Shown: positions 10,868 through 22,732, counted from the first letter of the stretch. The stretch: DNA of 64,000 bases from Loripinus fragilis (GCA_964019695.1 CAXHUL010000255.1:124001-188000), one strand, 5' to 3'. Notes: generated by a model from the sequence alone, not told the origin. Made by a program: numbers and translations.

Positions 10868-11122
10868 TCTATATTAAGACCTTTAGAAATAATATTACGA
10901 ACTCTAGCTTCAGAAATGACATTTAGATTACCTGTAATCACATAACTCGCAGAGGGATAAAAATAATTAGAATTCTGACAATCTAAGGAGTCAGGAGTAT
11001 TAGAATATATATCTATATCAGTTACAATATTACGAACACTTGAGCCAGGAATGACATTTAGACTTCCTGTAATCACATGCCCTGCAGGAATATATAAATA
11101 CTTAAAATTTTGACAATCCACT
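10868..11122 (-). repeat. In-frame 135-bp tandem duplication in the Penelope-like N-terminus
   Basis: The word ATTACGAAC recurs at 10894 and 11029, a 135-bp period. Translated on the minus strand, both units read like DCQN..Y.Y.A..VITG.LNVI followed by RNI, so the duplication is 45 codons and keeps the frame. Confidence 0.75.
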
Positions 11123-13499
11123 CATTCCATTGTTTTAATCAGTGTCATGGTGTTATATAAACTTATTAGAAACTCTTAAATTGATAAAGAATCCCATACT
11201 GGTAGCGAAATGTGGTAGTTTATAAAAATTGCGTTGGTGTTATGTATGCCACACATGTTACTTGCACATAGCTTTTATTGAGAAATTTCTCAGCTAATTG
11301 CACTTATATTATTTTGTTATTTCTTAAGCCTGAAGAAATTATTAACATACTTGTATGTCATTTTTTAACATTTTACAGCAAACCATATATTACTTACTGA
11401 TCACGTGGCCTGGTTGATAAACATTATTACATTGTGCTACCAAGTTTAAAGGTCAATAACTTGCACATTATGTAAAAAAGACAAATAATCTTAGCAGTTT
11501 GTGAAAGTACAAAAACAATTTTCTATTAGGTAAGTACAAGGTATTTACTCGTTTGGAAAAATACATCGTATGGATTCTGTAGAGTCTATTTTGGGCTATC
11601 AAGCCTGTTTTGCTGGGTTTAATATAAATGTAACGTATGTTATACCCTTAACTTTCAACAATGTATGCTGCAATTAATGATAAATCTGACGAGAGCCAAA
11701 TGAAGGTCATTCAAATATTAGGAAGATAGATGCACGTAGAAGTGTATAATATATTATGTTAGCTTTGAGGAAAAGTTGTTTACTTATTAAAATGGGTAGG
11801 GTACCCTAGTACGCAGCCTATCCGATATTATGAAGATGATTACTGTGTGATTAATTGACGATTCTGGTGATTAGGACTGAAATGGCATTGTCACTGTATG
11901 TCACTAACAGCTGCCAATGAGATGTGTGAATACCAGCATTCGATCATAATCTTATTAAAAAAGATAACCTATTACAGTCATTTGTCTATTTTGGACCTAT
12001 TTGTCATTTATGACAGCCATCTCTGCTGTCATACTACATGACTAAAAATGCTGACAGTAAATATATCTCCAAAATTAATAATGACACAAACATGTAACTA
12101 TATATTGTATTATCAAAAATTCATTGAATATTTTCTGAAGATTAACGAAAACATGCACAAAATGTACTTCAAAGTGGCGGCCACCTTGAATGTATTATGT
12201 TACGACAAAGCATTAAACTTTTAATATCAGAATGAAGTTGATGGTCTTAAATGTAGATGTTCTGCTCATAAAAGTAAGCATAACAGATGGTAGGAGGCTG
12301 ATATTACACTATATAGTCATTTTGTCTTTTTTTCACGGTGGCCTTTTTTAAAACCATCCAAAATGACGGGTAGGACCCAAGAAATCGAGTGTTAACATCT
12401 TGATTTTTAGTCAGAGGGGTCCAATGAACAATATTATACAACTCCCGGAGGGTCCTTAAGGGGGTGTATGGTGACCCATCCCGGCCCATGGACTACAGTG
12501 TACAAGAACCAAACCTATCTTTTGCATAATTTAGGAGCTATTGCCCCATACAGCGAACATCACAACGCCTTATAAACTTTAACTCCCCCATCCCTCCTTA
12601 AAAAGTTTAGTTCCCTTGGAATGGTCAATTGAAACACTCTGTAAAAGTAACTAAAGGACGACAAAAACGTTAGTCGGGCTTGGACCTCCCCCTCCCTCCA
12701 TACAATAATTTCTGGACCCTCCTGCCCAAGGACTTGCGAATTGTCCATCAAAGCCGCCAAGTTGCACCCCTTTCAGTTTATATTGGTATATATATAGATA
12801 GAGGTTTAGGTACGCTGTTAAGAGAACCTTTAAGATATGTTCTTTCAGTAGTGGCCTACTTAAGTAGGGGGATTATAACCCCAATACATCCAAGGCACTG
12901 ACGGGACACACCGTAGGTCAAATACTGGCACTTAAGCTCCGCTATGTCCCCCGTATCCCAGGCCCAAAGGGGGTGGGGCATACAAATGACTTGTGCATTA
13001 CCATCGTATAATGACTGTTATACCATGCTTTGGTGGGTTTTAACTTCTGAATCAGTGAAAGGATATTTACCAAACTTGCATTGATACATCGTTTTCAATA
13101 GGAAAAAATAAACTTTGAACACTGTATACTTTCTGTTCTTTGGTGTATTCTTTCTCTTCAAAGTATAACTTAAAAACTTATTTGACTTCACTACAGCTTG
13201 TGAGTGGGGCTCTGTGGCGGCGGTAGAACGTCTCCCTGTCTTTCGCTGTGTATACTTTATTGTCTTGTCCTTTTGGATCATGAATTATATTGTGGAACTT
13301 TGAAACCATTAGACTTGGTCTAAACATGACAGTCTGGCCCAGAAAACTTGCATAATCAACAGTTTTTTTGTTGATATGCGCTTTGCTTCCTAAAGATAAG
13401 CCCACATTCAAGAACTTATAACATTTTCGTGACTTTGACTTTTCTCTCAATGTCAGATTAACACTTTGAAACATCAAATTTTGATCAAAATTGTGTTTC
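11123..13499. other. Intronic DNA, no gene recognised
   Basis: Mostly AT-rich. From about 12300 to 12980 the composition changes to G/C runs (CCCGGCCCATGG, CCCCCGTATCCCAGG), like other mollusc repeat debris, but I could not identify paired ends. Frames on both strands are short and unsupported. Confidence 0.45.
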
Positions 13500-13700
13500 T
13501 TTATGCTGAACCTGGGGAGGTGCCCTTTCAGCCAAATGCAAAACAGAGGTCTATTAAGTAATGCTACATATCAAATATCAAGGCTCTATGCCTAGTGGTG
13601 TCAGGCAGAAAGATTATCATGTTTTCTCAACATAAGGCCATGTAAATGTTAAACCTTCAAGCGGGGCCATTTTCGATCCAAGTGGTATACTTTGAACGAG
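13500..13700 (+). repeat. Single unit of the GTGACCCC-type minisatellite family
   Basis: AGGTCTATTAAGTAATGC, TACATATCAAATATCAAGG and CTCTATGCC match the unit that is tandemly repeated at 31985-32698. The rest is diverged. Confidence 0.55.
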
Positions 13701-13998
13701 CTTTGTAGTGTTTTTTTTTTCTAAGATTTCGTCTTGTGTTACTCATAGTTTAACGACGAGACTGAAACGAGAAGTCAATGAATAGAAACAAGGGTTGGTC
13801 ATCGAATAAATCGATCAATATTCATCATCAGAAAGCCTAATTCAATGGCTTATTGATAAATTCAATCAAACAAAATACTTTATACACAAGGCAATAGAAC
13901 ATGCAAACATACGCATAGTAGTTAAGATGTTATTTTCTGTCTAAATCAGCAACATCTTTCCATTTCATATTTTTTAATACTTAACAACTAAAACAACC

Positions 13999-14040
13999 CC
14001 TCAATATCGTCCAAATATCTAGAAGTAGTGTTAAAAGTCT
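13999..14040 (-). mobile_element. Tiny Penelope-like RT fragment
   Basis: AATATCGTCCAAATATCT matches the antisense of RT motif C at about 9668-9690 in the large element, with similar flanking bases for about 40 bp. At this length it is only suggestive. Confidence 0.4.
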
Positions 14041-14074
14041 GCTTTTTTTATTATTTCGTTGACGTCTTGTGTCT

Positions 14075-14553
14075 CTGGAAAACGGATCATTCAGAAATAG
14101 AGAGAACCTATGATATAAGAAAACAGCAGACTCGGTTTTATTGAGTCTGTTCAGGAGAACTAATAGATCGTGCAGGAATTATCATGCCCCTAGCACCGGA
14201 TTAAGCATTCTGCATTCCGTTATTCAACACTACATTGTATATCGGTGCACGGGGATAAGTTTTACCAACTCAACACAGAAAAAACGACAGCCGTTGCGAC
14301 CTAAAACAAATCTGGAAAAACGGATTCTTCAGAAATATAGAGAACCTACGATATATGAAAACAGCAGACATGGTTTTATTGAGACTGTTCATGAGAACTA
14401 ATAGAAAGTGCGACAATTCTCACGCCCCCTTGTACTGGCTTAAACAGTATTCTGCTTTCCGTCAGAACCCAATATTCCTGAACAACCAGAATATGAAAAA
14501 ATATCAACTATAGTGATGCATGGGGAGAAGTTTTACCAACTCCATACAGAAAC
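14075..14553. repeat. 237-bp tandem duplication
   Basis: Units at 14075-14311 and 14312-14553 share GGAAAA.CGGAT, CAGCAGAC, TTTTATTGAG, GAGAACTAATAGA and GTTTTACCAACTC. They differ by many substitutions and small indels, so the duplication is old. Confidence 0.8.
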
Positions 14554-14941
14554 GTACTGCATATGTGCATTGTTCAATCGAAAAGCCTCTTAACATTTTG
14601 TAAACAACAGTTTTACGTTATCAGCGTACTATGAGCTTTCACAAAGCACTGTCGCATTCTCAACTCTTTTCATTGTATATGGTGTTTAGAATGCATTTTG
14701 ACAATGGTCCGTTCTTTGTGAACTCCGAAGTTCCCCCATGCGTCCATATATCGACGTCAAGCGTTAGAATAACATGCTGATAGTTTCTATACTGAAAATG
14801 CTGAAATTGAAACGCAATTAAAGAAATGTGTAGCCATTTGTAACTATAACAAAGATGATAACACACACTAAACGGCGAAATGCGTTGACAAAGAAACAAA
14901 TGTATGTTTTTTTTACGTAAGATTTGGTTAAGTACGCTTTT

Positions 14942-15720
14942 TATGCCCCGCCATTTATAATGGGGGGGGGGGGGCATATAGCATCACCCTTGTCCGCACG
15001 TCCGTACGTACATACGTACGTCCCGTACGTCCTGTCCCATACGTACGAAAAATGGTTTCCGGGCGATATCTTTTGAAAACATTGGTGTATTAGATTCATA
15101 TTTCATACACAGGTACATAATCATAAAATACAGGTCAAGTTCGATTATGGACAAAATCCACCAATTATTATCAGAGTTATGGCCCTTGATCTCCGAATGA
15201 AAAATGGTTTCCGGGCGATATCTTTTGAAAACAGTTATGTATTGGATTCATATTTCATACACAGGTATATAATCATAAAATACAGGTCAAGTTCGATTAC
15301 GGGTAAAATCCATCAATTATCATCAGAGTTATGGCCCTTGATCTGGGTACCAAAAAAGGTTTCCGGGCGATATCTTTTGAATACATTGGTGAAATGGATT
15401 CATATTTCATACACAGGTATATAATCATAAAATACAGGTCAACTTTGATTACGGATAAAATCAACCAATTATTATCAGAGTAATGGCCCTTGATCTCCGT
15501 ATAAAAAATGGTTTCTTGGCGATATCTTTTGAATACGTTGGTGTATTTGATTCATATTTCATACACAGGTATGTAATCATAAAATACAGGTCAAGTTCGA
15601 TTACGGATAAAATCCACCGATTATTTTTAGAGATATGGCCCTTTGTGAATGACAATGCCCTATTTATGCAAATTTGGCAATAGCGAGGGGCATCCGTGTC
15701 CCATGGACACATTTCTAGTT
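14942..15720 (+). mobile_element. TATGCCCC-type element with a 150-bp minisatellite core
   Basis: It starts TATGCCCCGCCATTTATA and a G run. A block of ACGTACGT-like words and then a four-unit minisatellite (15050-15660) follow. It finishes GAGGGGCATCCGTGTCCC and TTTCTAGTT. The short GCCCC/GGGGC ends are inverted. It interrupts the 1.1-kb TIR element, whose other copy (28728-29888) shows the uninterrupted site. I know this general style of repeat from bivalve genomes; its class is unsettled. Confidence 0.75.
15050..15660. repeat. Four-unit minisatellite, about 150-bp period
   Basis: Units start near 15051, 15203, 15356 and 15507 with AATGGTTTCCGGGCGATA, then ATCATAAAATACAGGTCAA and ATTATCAGAGT.ATGGCCC. 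The frames through it are repeat products, not genes. Confidence 0.9.
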
Positions 15721-16178
15721 CTGTTAATGCGACGCATAACAAAGTTCTAAATCTTGAAAATGCATTCTCTAACAATGATTGGTGGACTCTTAGTCAATGC
15801 AGTTTCTAGAAATTGCTTTAACAAAAGGAATAAACCACTACCGTTTAGAAAACGTCTATAGCACAGCGTAAATACACTTATCATACTTCACAATAAGATA
15901 TTGCAAATATCTAAAACGCACTTTTGTCTGTACTTGAATCATCCTTGCATACATGACATTTTTTCATCAAAATATAAAGACATACACTACAGAAACAAAA
16001 ATGACAAAAACTATACTTTCTACGTTGTGAAGTCATGTTCTATATTTGAAAAATGTATATTTCCTCTGAAAATATTTTCGAATGTCTTGTCATTAAAATT
16101 AACATGTGCGTTAAGCTCTACTGTTTGTAATTTACGAGTTTGAAGCAAGCAAAACGTGTCAGGTTTCTTTAGTTGTAA

Positions 16179-17460
16179 TCAACTGTTTTCAATGAGTAGC
16201 CAAAACAAGTGTTTTATGGAAGAATGTTAACGTTCATCTGAAAAATAATCATTATTGTTAGAAAATGCTCTTTATGACAGATTCAGAACATTATCTTAAT
16301 CATATATGAAAGATGAAGAAATATAAGGTAAATGCGTAATAAAATATATGAAAAGCTTATTCTTGTTTGATCTGTACAAATTATGTAATCACTTGATGCA
16401 ATCATTCGCCATTGGTAAAAGTGTATGCCGCTAACATCGGGTGGCGTGGGCCAGTTACATTTTTATAATGTTACTGGCTTTTTGGTCTATTATATTATGC
16501 CACCTTTTTCGCAGATAAGCAAAAGTAGTGTTAACATGATGTTTTATTCACTGTTTATACCATGTTTGTTTTGTGTAAATATTTTGCCTTTTCCTTGCAA
16601 AAAACGAAGCTTCAGTGTCGCCATTCTGGATTTGTCATAATTAATCATTATTGTTAGATAATGCTCTTTACGACAGATTCAGAACATTATTTTCATCATA
16701 TATGAACGATGAAGAAATATAAGGTAAATGCGTAAAAATTATATGAAAAGCTTATTCTTGTTTGATCTGCATAAATTATGTAATTACGTGATGCAATCAT
16801 TCGCCATTGGCAAATGTGTATGCCGTTAACAATTATATGTAGAATTGTTTATGCTCATCACCACCCCTTACTACCACCTTGATACTCAAATATTTCTAAT
16901 ACAGATTCTGATTCAAACCTCTCTCTAATCATTTTTAAGCAGTTCTACTTTAGTTTAGATTTTTACAGTTTTGAGATGTACACCTTATATTGTTTATATG
17001 TGGCTTATATTTCAACGTTTTGGAGTGTGGTGATGTATGTCATATATTATTGTTAAAATTTGGCTTATTTTAGTTATTCTAAACGTGTGGGCCTATTTTA
17101 TACGCTAACTTTTGTGCAAGTTAGAAAAAGTATTGTTAAAAGGATATGGCCTATTTTATACGCCACATTTTTTGCAAGTAAGCAAAAGTATTATTAACAT
17201 GATGTTTTATTCACTGTTTATGCGGCCTATTTCATACGCCACTTTTTTGCAAGTAAGCAAATTTTAAAGTATTGTTAACATGATGTTTTGTTCACTGTTT
17301 ATACCATGTCTGTTTTGTGTAAATATTTTTGTTTAACATTCATTCATCATTACGTCATCTAAAATAAATTACAATTTCAAATCAAGCATATTCTTATTGC
17401 TTTTTCCTTGCAAAAAACGAAGCTTCAGTGTCATCATCCTGGATTTGTCATAAACATGTT
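16179..17460. repeat. Local repeat cluster with 395-bp and 75-bp periods
   Basis: 16245-16437 recurs at 16640-16836 (GATTCAGAACATTAT, ATGAAAAGCTTATTCTTG, CAATCATTCGCCATTGG). Shorter related blocks with GCCTATTTTATACGCCAC and ACATGATGTTTTATTCAC recur between 16487 and 17340. CAAAAAACGAAGCTTCAG occurs at 16599 and again near 17410. This is a degenerate amplification with no coding signal. Confidence 0.75.
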
Positions 17461-17769
17461 TTATCAATACGGCTCTTTTCCGTTAACAAATAGTAAATAA
17501 AATGTATTGATATCTCCCAATTGTTGTCAACGTTTGAAATTAATCCATAGTCTCAATACTAGTAAAACTCTAATCAGAAATGCACTGTGCTTCATGCATT
17601 AGTGGAAAGATTGTATTCTTTATTGCTCAAAAAAGACATTGGCAACTTTGTAAAACTATGCTGGATACTCCTACTAATAGTGTAGGTATACGCAGGATCT
17701 ACAGCATTTTTCCATTTTATCTATAAAGATGGCCCTCGTCGTCAGAAAATCTTCCATTGTGTTACAACT

Positions 17770-18125
17770 TACAGTAGTCAGGGGCGATCGGGACTCCCGT
17801 GCAAATTCGATGCCGATTTATGGTGACCTATACCAAATCAAACTTTAGGGGACAACTAATGAAAATCACCTGGTCACCGCTCTGGGTTTCACGTCTGGAC
17901 GTCATTATGACGTCATCAAAATAACGTATATTGTATCTGTGCAATATAAACGGTATGTCCATTGTAGAATATGGCGATCAGGACTCTCTTGCATTTTGTT
18001 TGCCAATTTCAGTCGAAATCCACCAAATTTAATCTTAGGAGGTTAATAATTAAAATTAACATGTCGCCCATAGTGTTTTCGCATCAGAACAAAAAGATGA
18101 CGTCATTGAAATGACGGCTAATATG
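17770..18125 (+). repeat. Degenerate ~190-bp repeat, two units
   Basis: Both units carry GGCGATC.GGACTC, a central AATC.ACC motif and ATGACGTCA-like ends. One unit contains GCCGATTTATGGTGACCT, which is found inverted at 22110-22320. Family unknown. Confidence 0.6.
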
Positions 18126-19096
18126 TAAATACCACATATATATATATGCGTTTTGTCCACTTCCAACGCATGGAAATATTCCTTTAATAAACTGGCAGCC
18201 TTATCATGACTGAATACAAACTCTTTTAAATCGTAACATACAAAATATATTCAGATAGTGTGAAGTCAGTTCGAGGGTGGGACGTAAATGCCGTCACGAT
18301 TTACTATTAAAAAGACAGTGGAGTGAATGAAAAACACGATAATGAACGGTGTAAATATAATCTCTTATGCTTATATATATATAGATGTACCACGACCGCT
18401 GACCAATGACCTTTAGGTCTTTCTATTTCGATTGATGCAGAATGCATAAAATGAGCCAGTCCGGGTAGGACATATGTGTATGTCAAAGCTTTTATAGTAA
18501 AAGCTTTTATAGAAAACCTTTTTTTCTAGTACAACATACCAATATTGTTAATAGAGTCACGCTCAAAAGCTTTTGGCTTATCTGTAGCTGCTTATCCTAC
18601 ACTCAAAGAAAAGATAGTAGTTATAATCATTTGCATACACTATCAACCAAACTCATTTAAGTCCGATTTTGACCCCTGAAGGATCAAACGTTAGAAGAGT
18701 CTACTTAGTAGTAAGTTCATGATATGGAAATAAGAATAAACCCTCTACAGTTACCCATTGTACTTCGATAGCACGGGCAATAGAAAACTATTACAATCTG
18801 ATTTATCTTTCGCATGCTCATAGGTAGAGTCGTCTTCAAAGGTCAAAATCGGACAATAAGGCATTCTTGTTGATACGGCTAAAGAAAAATCTGAATCCAC
18901 ATAAAAATAGTTGTTCAAAAGTCATAAGCATATTGACCACTGGCAATATTTTACATGAGTCCTCTTCTGCTCCACGGCAACACAAATCAGTACAATATAG
19001 ATGGTTTACTTTGTACTTACACCGAGATGTTTCGCGTACAGACATGCTGCAACTACATTTTATCAGCTGCAGAGGTGTTTCGGGGGCAGGAGGCAA
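18126..19096. other. Intronic DNA with a 21-bp inverted pair
   Basis: GTCCGATTTTGACC plus GAAG occurs at 18661-18681 and inverted at 18834-18854, enclosing about 150 bp. Nothing else is recognised. Confidence 0.55.
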
Positions 19097-19369
19097 CATG
19101 CGCGGATCCAGGGATTTTTGTCAGTCTTATTTAGTCCTCAGCTTATTTTACAGTTTACAGTGGGGGCCAAATGGTTTTATTGCTGAGAAAACTATACTTA
19201 TACTTTACCAAGGATTATTTTTCAGGAGGGGGGGATGTCAAACTTTTTCCAGGGGGGGGGGGGGGGGGGGTCCAAATGCTAATTACTTTAGAAACCCATG
19301 TACGTACTTGTTATTTTCCAGGGGGGGGGGTGTGTCCGGACCCCCTATCCCCCTCTGGATCCGCACATG
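19097..19369 (+). mobile_element. G-run element with GGATCC-type ends, copy 2
   Basis: It starts CATGCGCGGATCCAGGG and ends CTCTGGATCCGCACATG, a clear inverted pair of about 16 bp. The core holds two long G runs and GTCCGGACCCCCTATCC. The poly-glycine open frames here are artefacts of the G runs. Confidence 0.8.
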
Positions 19370-19615
19370 GGCAATGTCATCATAACGGGGCAAAATTTAT
19401 CACAGTGCCGCTTCTAACCATAATTATCAGGCTTAGATTTACCAGGATTAATGACAGATGAGGTTTTCCAAATGATGCACAGGTACTGCGCACGTTTGAC
19501 ACCTTCAAGAAGCACAGCTCTTGGAAGTGGAAGTTTTTGCAATTTAGCTTTTTTCTCCCAAATATCCACTACGTCAAAGCAGTGAGTCGAAAAATATCAG
19601 TGACTGGCTAATACA

Positions 19616-19745
19616 AAGAAAGAAAGACGGCAAAGATCAGGAATCGATACAATCAAGTACCACACCTGACCCAGGATACCAATGGGAAAGTAACAAACTC
19701 ACAGTTGAACATCACAGACGAGAGCTAAAATGTCAGGACAATTTA
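19616..19745 (-). mobile_element. Penelope-like 3' tail (family A)
   Basis: On the minus strand it ends TGATTGTATCGATTCCTG then ATCTTTGCCGTCTTTC. It extends into CTCTCGTCTGTGATG and is 5'-truncated. Confidence 0.85.
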
Positions 19746-19959
19746 CAAATATATCACCCTAGTGCATCCGCCACAGTGCTTTCTAAGGGCACAGAGCCGA
19801 GGTGAAAGAATGCTTCGTGGATAGAGTCTCTAGCATAGCTAAATGCCTGCCGATATGAATTCTTGCTCTTTCCTGACATTGAACTCGTTCATATCAGCAC
19901 CTGAAAGTGCATGGAATTCGATCAGAGCCCTGGTTGTGACATCACCAATGCCACGTTGA

Positions 19960-21835
19960 CATCTTTAACAAGTGTTCTGATCTTAGAAACTTGATGATAT
20001 ATGAGCAAGACTGTTTAAGAAAATGTAAAATATCAACACTCTGCAATTGTTTTATATATGTTTTATTTAAGCGGCGAAAACAAAATTTGCTCCTCTGCAA
20101 AACTGGGAGTAGGGTTGTGCATTAGCTCATATAAGACAAAATATTTAAGATAGGAAGGAAAATTTGGTTTTTGTATTCGTCAATTGAGTATAGGTTTGTT
20201 AAACCTAATCTAAAACGATATTTATTTATATTCCATAGGGAACAATGTTAAAAACATATGATAATTTTACTCTTAATTCAATATTTCGGCCAAAGGCCTT
20301 TATCAAGAAAAACATGCACTTCAATGTCAACTACATAGTCTCTGTTCCACCATCTTGTAGTTGACATTGAGGTGCATGTTTTCTTGATAATGGATTTTGG
20401 CCGAAATATTGAATTAAGAGTAAAATTATAATGATAATCTAAAACGGTTTGAAACCGACTCAGAGCAGTCATTAAACTAAATGACGATAGCCAAAATTAC
20501 CACTTTTGAATTATAATTAAGTTCATGTAACGCACATTATACAACATGTTGCCATAAACAGCTGTCATATATAGTAAAGTCGTCCAGTAATTTGCAGACT
20601 ATTAGAATGTTCATTATTTAGCTAGTTTTAAAGTCTATTTTCTGTAGCTCAAGCTTTCAATTTTCTTATTCTCAAATTGATAAAGTAACATATGTAACAA
20701 GCTGTTACAGGCTGACACCCATGCTTACAGTGTGCAAACATCCCCTATTCGATGCACCATGAATTGGTACATACGATAGAGTATATCTAAAAGAGTCTGG
20801 GATGGAGCAGGTTAATGCTCAGCTTGCAGTCAAAATCTTGTTTGATGATTATTCTGTTTTTAATGAGATGAGTAGGACAATTATTTTACCAGAGAAGCAG
20901 AAATAATAATCGATAATGTATATGACTTGGATAAGGATTGGTTTAGCATATTTACATTAGAAAAGGACATTTACTAAATTGTACTGTTTAAATGTGAAAC
21001 GATTATTTTCTATGTTCCTCTAGGATGTATCTTTATTTTAGAATTATTCATATTAGGAAATATTGAAAACAAATATTCATAACATCTGTAACAAAGGTAC
21101 AGGGGCTTAATTATCATCAATACCTAAGACTTAGGCGCCAGAGGCTGGAGACTTTAGCTAGGAAAACATGCGAAATATATTTATTTTATCCTGAAATATC
21201 ATCTCTTACATCAAGTCAATGTCCTTGCTCATTAATTATGTCATGTAACATATGTTACAACCTTTAACAAGTGTTTCAATCTTGTTGTTAAACCTGCAAA
21301 TTCTATAATTTTAATAATATGAGCAAGACAATCCCAAATATGCAAGATATCCAACAGCAGCAAATGTTTTCATATATTTTTTCTTAAATGATGCCAACCA
21401 AATTCGGCTCCTTAAAATTGGGTAGAGCCTTTGGGTTGTTTAATTGCACGTATAAGACACTATATTTAAAGTATAAAAGCAAACTTTGGATTTTCTCTAA
21501 CCAAAATGAGTTTGTTAGTGCAAAATAATCAAAACATTTTGGAAAATGCACATATCAGCTAGAAAGTAAATAATATTGGTCACAAGTTTCATGTTTAAGG
21601 GGTAATCTAATTAAAGTAACGTACATAACACCACAGGAAGCTGTTATTTTGCTCCATAAGAATTTATATGTAGCTTAAGTTGTCAATATGCAGACCATAT
21701 GAGTAATTTAAATAATTAGCAATCTTTCTGTAGCTCAAACTTTTAATTTTCTTTTTTTCTAAATTTAATATGGTAACATATGTAACAGGCTGTCAGAGAC
21801 TAACGCCCCGGCGAACATAGTGCAAACATCTATTA
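19960..21835. repeat. Diverged direct duplication, about 1.29 kb apart
   Basis: 19963-20740 and 21257-21835 share in order CTTTAACAAGTGTT, ATATGAGCAAGAC, TTCTGTAGCTCAA.CTTT, TAACATATGTAACA and a GTGCAAACATC-like end. Copy 1 alone contains the foldback element at 20261-20430, so that element arrived after the duplication or was lost from copy 2. Confidence 0.75.
20261..20430. mobile_element. Foldback element, ~75-bp stem
   Basis: The left arm (ATAATTTTACTCTTAATTCA at 20261-20280, on through TTTATCAAGAAAA and TGTCAACTACA) is mirrored by the right arm, ending GAATTAAGAGTAAAATTAT at about 20429. The loop is about 20 bp around TCTGTTCCACC. ATGATAA overlaps both outer edges, a possible target duplication. 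The transcript would form a long hairpin. Confidence 0.85.
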
Positions 21836-22109
21836 AAAGACGCAGCTTGGAATCCTCTTTTAGATAAAATAAGCTTGCAAAATTCCCCAAGGGGAGCAAT
21901 AACATTCTCAACCATCAGTCTAAAGGTGGCCCAATAAGCTGGGTATTTACCAGAAATCTACGGTATTTTGCATGCAAAATATAGTTATCGATAAATAATT
22001 CATTGTCAAAGTCAGGTAAAGCATTGATGTAACCATCGTATGACTAAAATAATTGATATTATGTTAAAAAAAGCGTTCGTGTTGAATAAATATGACCATA
22101 CCAAGACAA

Positions 22110-22320
22110 ACTATAGCTTTTATTAGCGGGCAGTTTCTTATTATGGTCGCCATATTTATGACGTCATAACTAGCCTCAGACGCGGATTTGAGATGGGTGA
22201 CCACCTTTAAATTAAAGGTAAGACTCCACTGAAGGTTTTGATATAGGTCACCATAAATCGGCACACAAATCGCACGGGACCTATTTTTTGTCCCTAAGGG
22301 CCCTGACTACAGCCACCTAC
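22110..22320 (-). repeat. Inverted relative of the 17770-18125 repeat
   Basis: On the minus strand it reads GTAGTCAGGG, then GCCGATTTATGGTGACCTAT, then TATGACGTCAT, the same order as in the plus-strand copy. Confidence 0.6.
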
Positions 22321-22510
22321 TTTGCTTTAAAGATTACCTTGTACGAGTCTTGATAATATAAATATGGTAGTACACAAGCAGCAGCGATCATATTGATCGA
22401 ATGACTTTGGTCTGCGCTCAATCAAAATACAGGTTTTTTACATAGCTTGGTACATCGGTTAAGATTATCATTTTAGAGATCCGTTTATATTTCACAAAGT
22501 TTTAACTTAC

Positions 22511-22732
22511 CTGCAAAAACCTCTACTTCACAAAGCGTCAATGATGTATTCCCCTGAGTGAGCTCAACAGTAACGTACCTCCCTAAGTGGTTGTTATTCA
22601 GCGATTGGATCCTGATTATCCCATTGTTATTATTATAATCTTTTTCCGTGGTCTCATCGATATACACAATGTTTGGATGTACCTTGAAGTATGTAGAGTT
22701 CGAAATATACAAAGTGAAGCCTCGCAATTGTT
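22511..22732 (-). CDS. Second exon of a fucolectin-type (FTP) domain
   Basis: The minus-strand exon lies between TTTGCAG before 22732 and the donor GTAAGT at 22510. Its first two bases complete a Glu codon begun at 23416. It encodes QLRGFTLYISNSTYF, a variable loop, then HLGRYVTVELTQGNTSL and TLCEVEVFA. LRGF.LYIS, GRYV.VE and LTLCEVEVFA are the C-terminal half of the F5/8C-like fold of fucolectin, tachylectin-4 and pentraxin-1 domains. The exon is 222 nt and ends in phase 1, matching the EGF exon at 3724. The product is predicted to be extracellular. Confidence 0.92.

Larger units (their letters stand above)
7475..11122 (-). pseudogene. Penelope-like element, reverse transcriptase ORF broken
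   Basis: On the minus strand, in order from 11122: an N-terminal part with GHVITGSLNVIPG, duplicated in tandem; EWKINIFKIIDTRISFY; ADKSANNVVVV; YWLPTLHKTYKTRFI; RT motif A (SYDFSTLYTTLPHNLI); motif B (EVGIPMGTNCAPLVAA); motif C (RYLDDILNIN, two catalytic Asp kept); then FPFLDGDVPRSTSYGVYISH, LSEPEFYGDLVYKLKKI and QQTACLVVNPITVDNF. A 3' region ends at about 7475 with the terminus found in many truncated copies. I recognise this as the Penelope-type RT family from its motif order. No GIY-YIG endonuclease could be placed. It is interrupted by a MITE (8130-9103) and a retroelement tail (9949-10048) and has several frameshifts, so it is dead. Confidence 0.85.
13995..16178 (+). mobile_element. 1.1-kb TIR element, copy A, interrupted
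   Basis: Homologous over most of its length to 28728-29888. Shared words include GAATGCATTTTGACAATG, GACGTCAAGCGTTA and AGTTTGAA. The right end is GTGTCAGGTTTCTTTAG, as in copy B. The left end is not clear. It is interrupted by a tandem duplication at 14075-14553 and by a 780-bp element at 14942-15720. No protein family is recognised. Confidence 0.7.
3725..22510 (-). other. Long intron between EGF and lectin exons
   Basis: The donor GTAAGT is at 22510-22505 and the acceptor CACAG is at about 3729-3725, both on the minus strand, giving about 18.8 kb. I found no further EGF exon inside, although an alternative or diverged exon could be missed. Most recognisable content is mobile DNA, listed separately. 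Confidence 0.7.

Noticed and set aside
14660..14977. 105-codon minus-strand frame
   Set aside because: It spans the border between the 1.1-kb TIR element and the TATGCCCC insertion, starting in the G run. The equivalent frame in copy B contains a stop.
15179..15683. Two similar plus-strand frames starting MALDLR
   Set aside because: They are successive units of the 150-bp minisatellite, so their similarity is repeat structure and not a gene family.
19171..19461. Glycine-rich plus-strand frames
   Set aside because: They are produced by the G runs of a mobile element; overlapping frames in two registers look alike.
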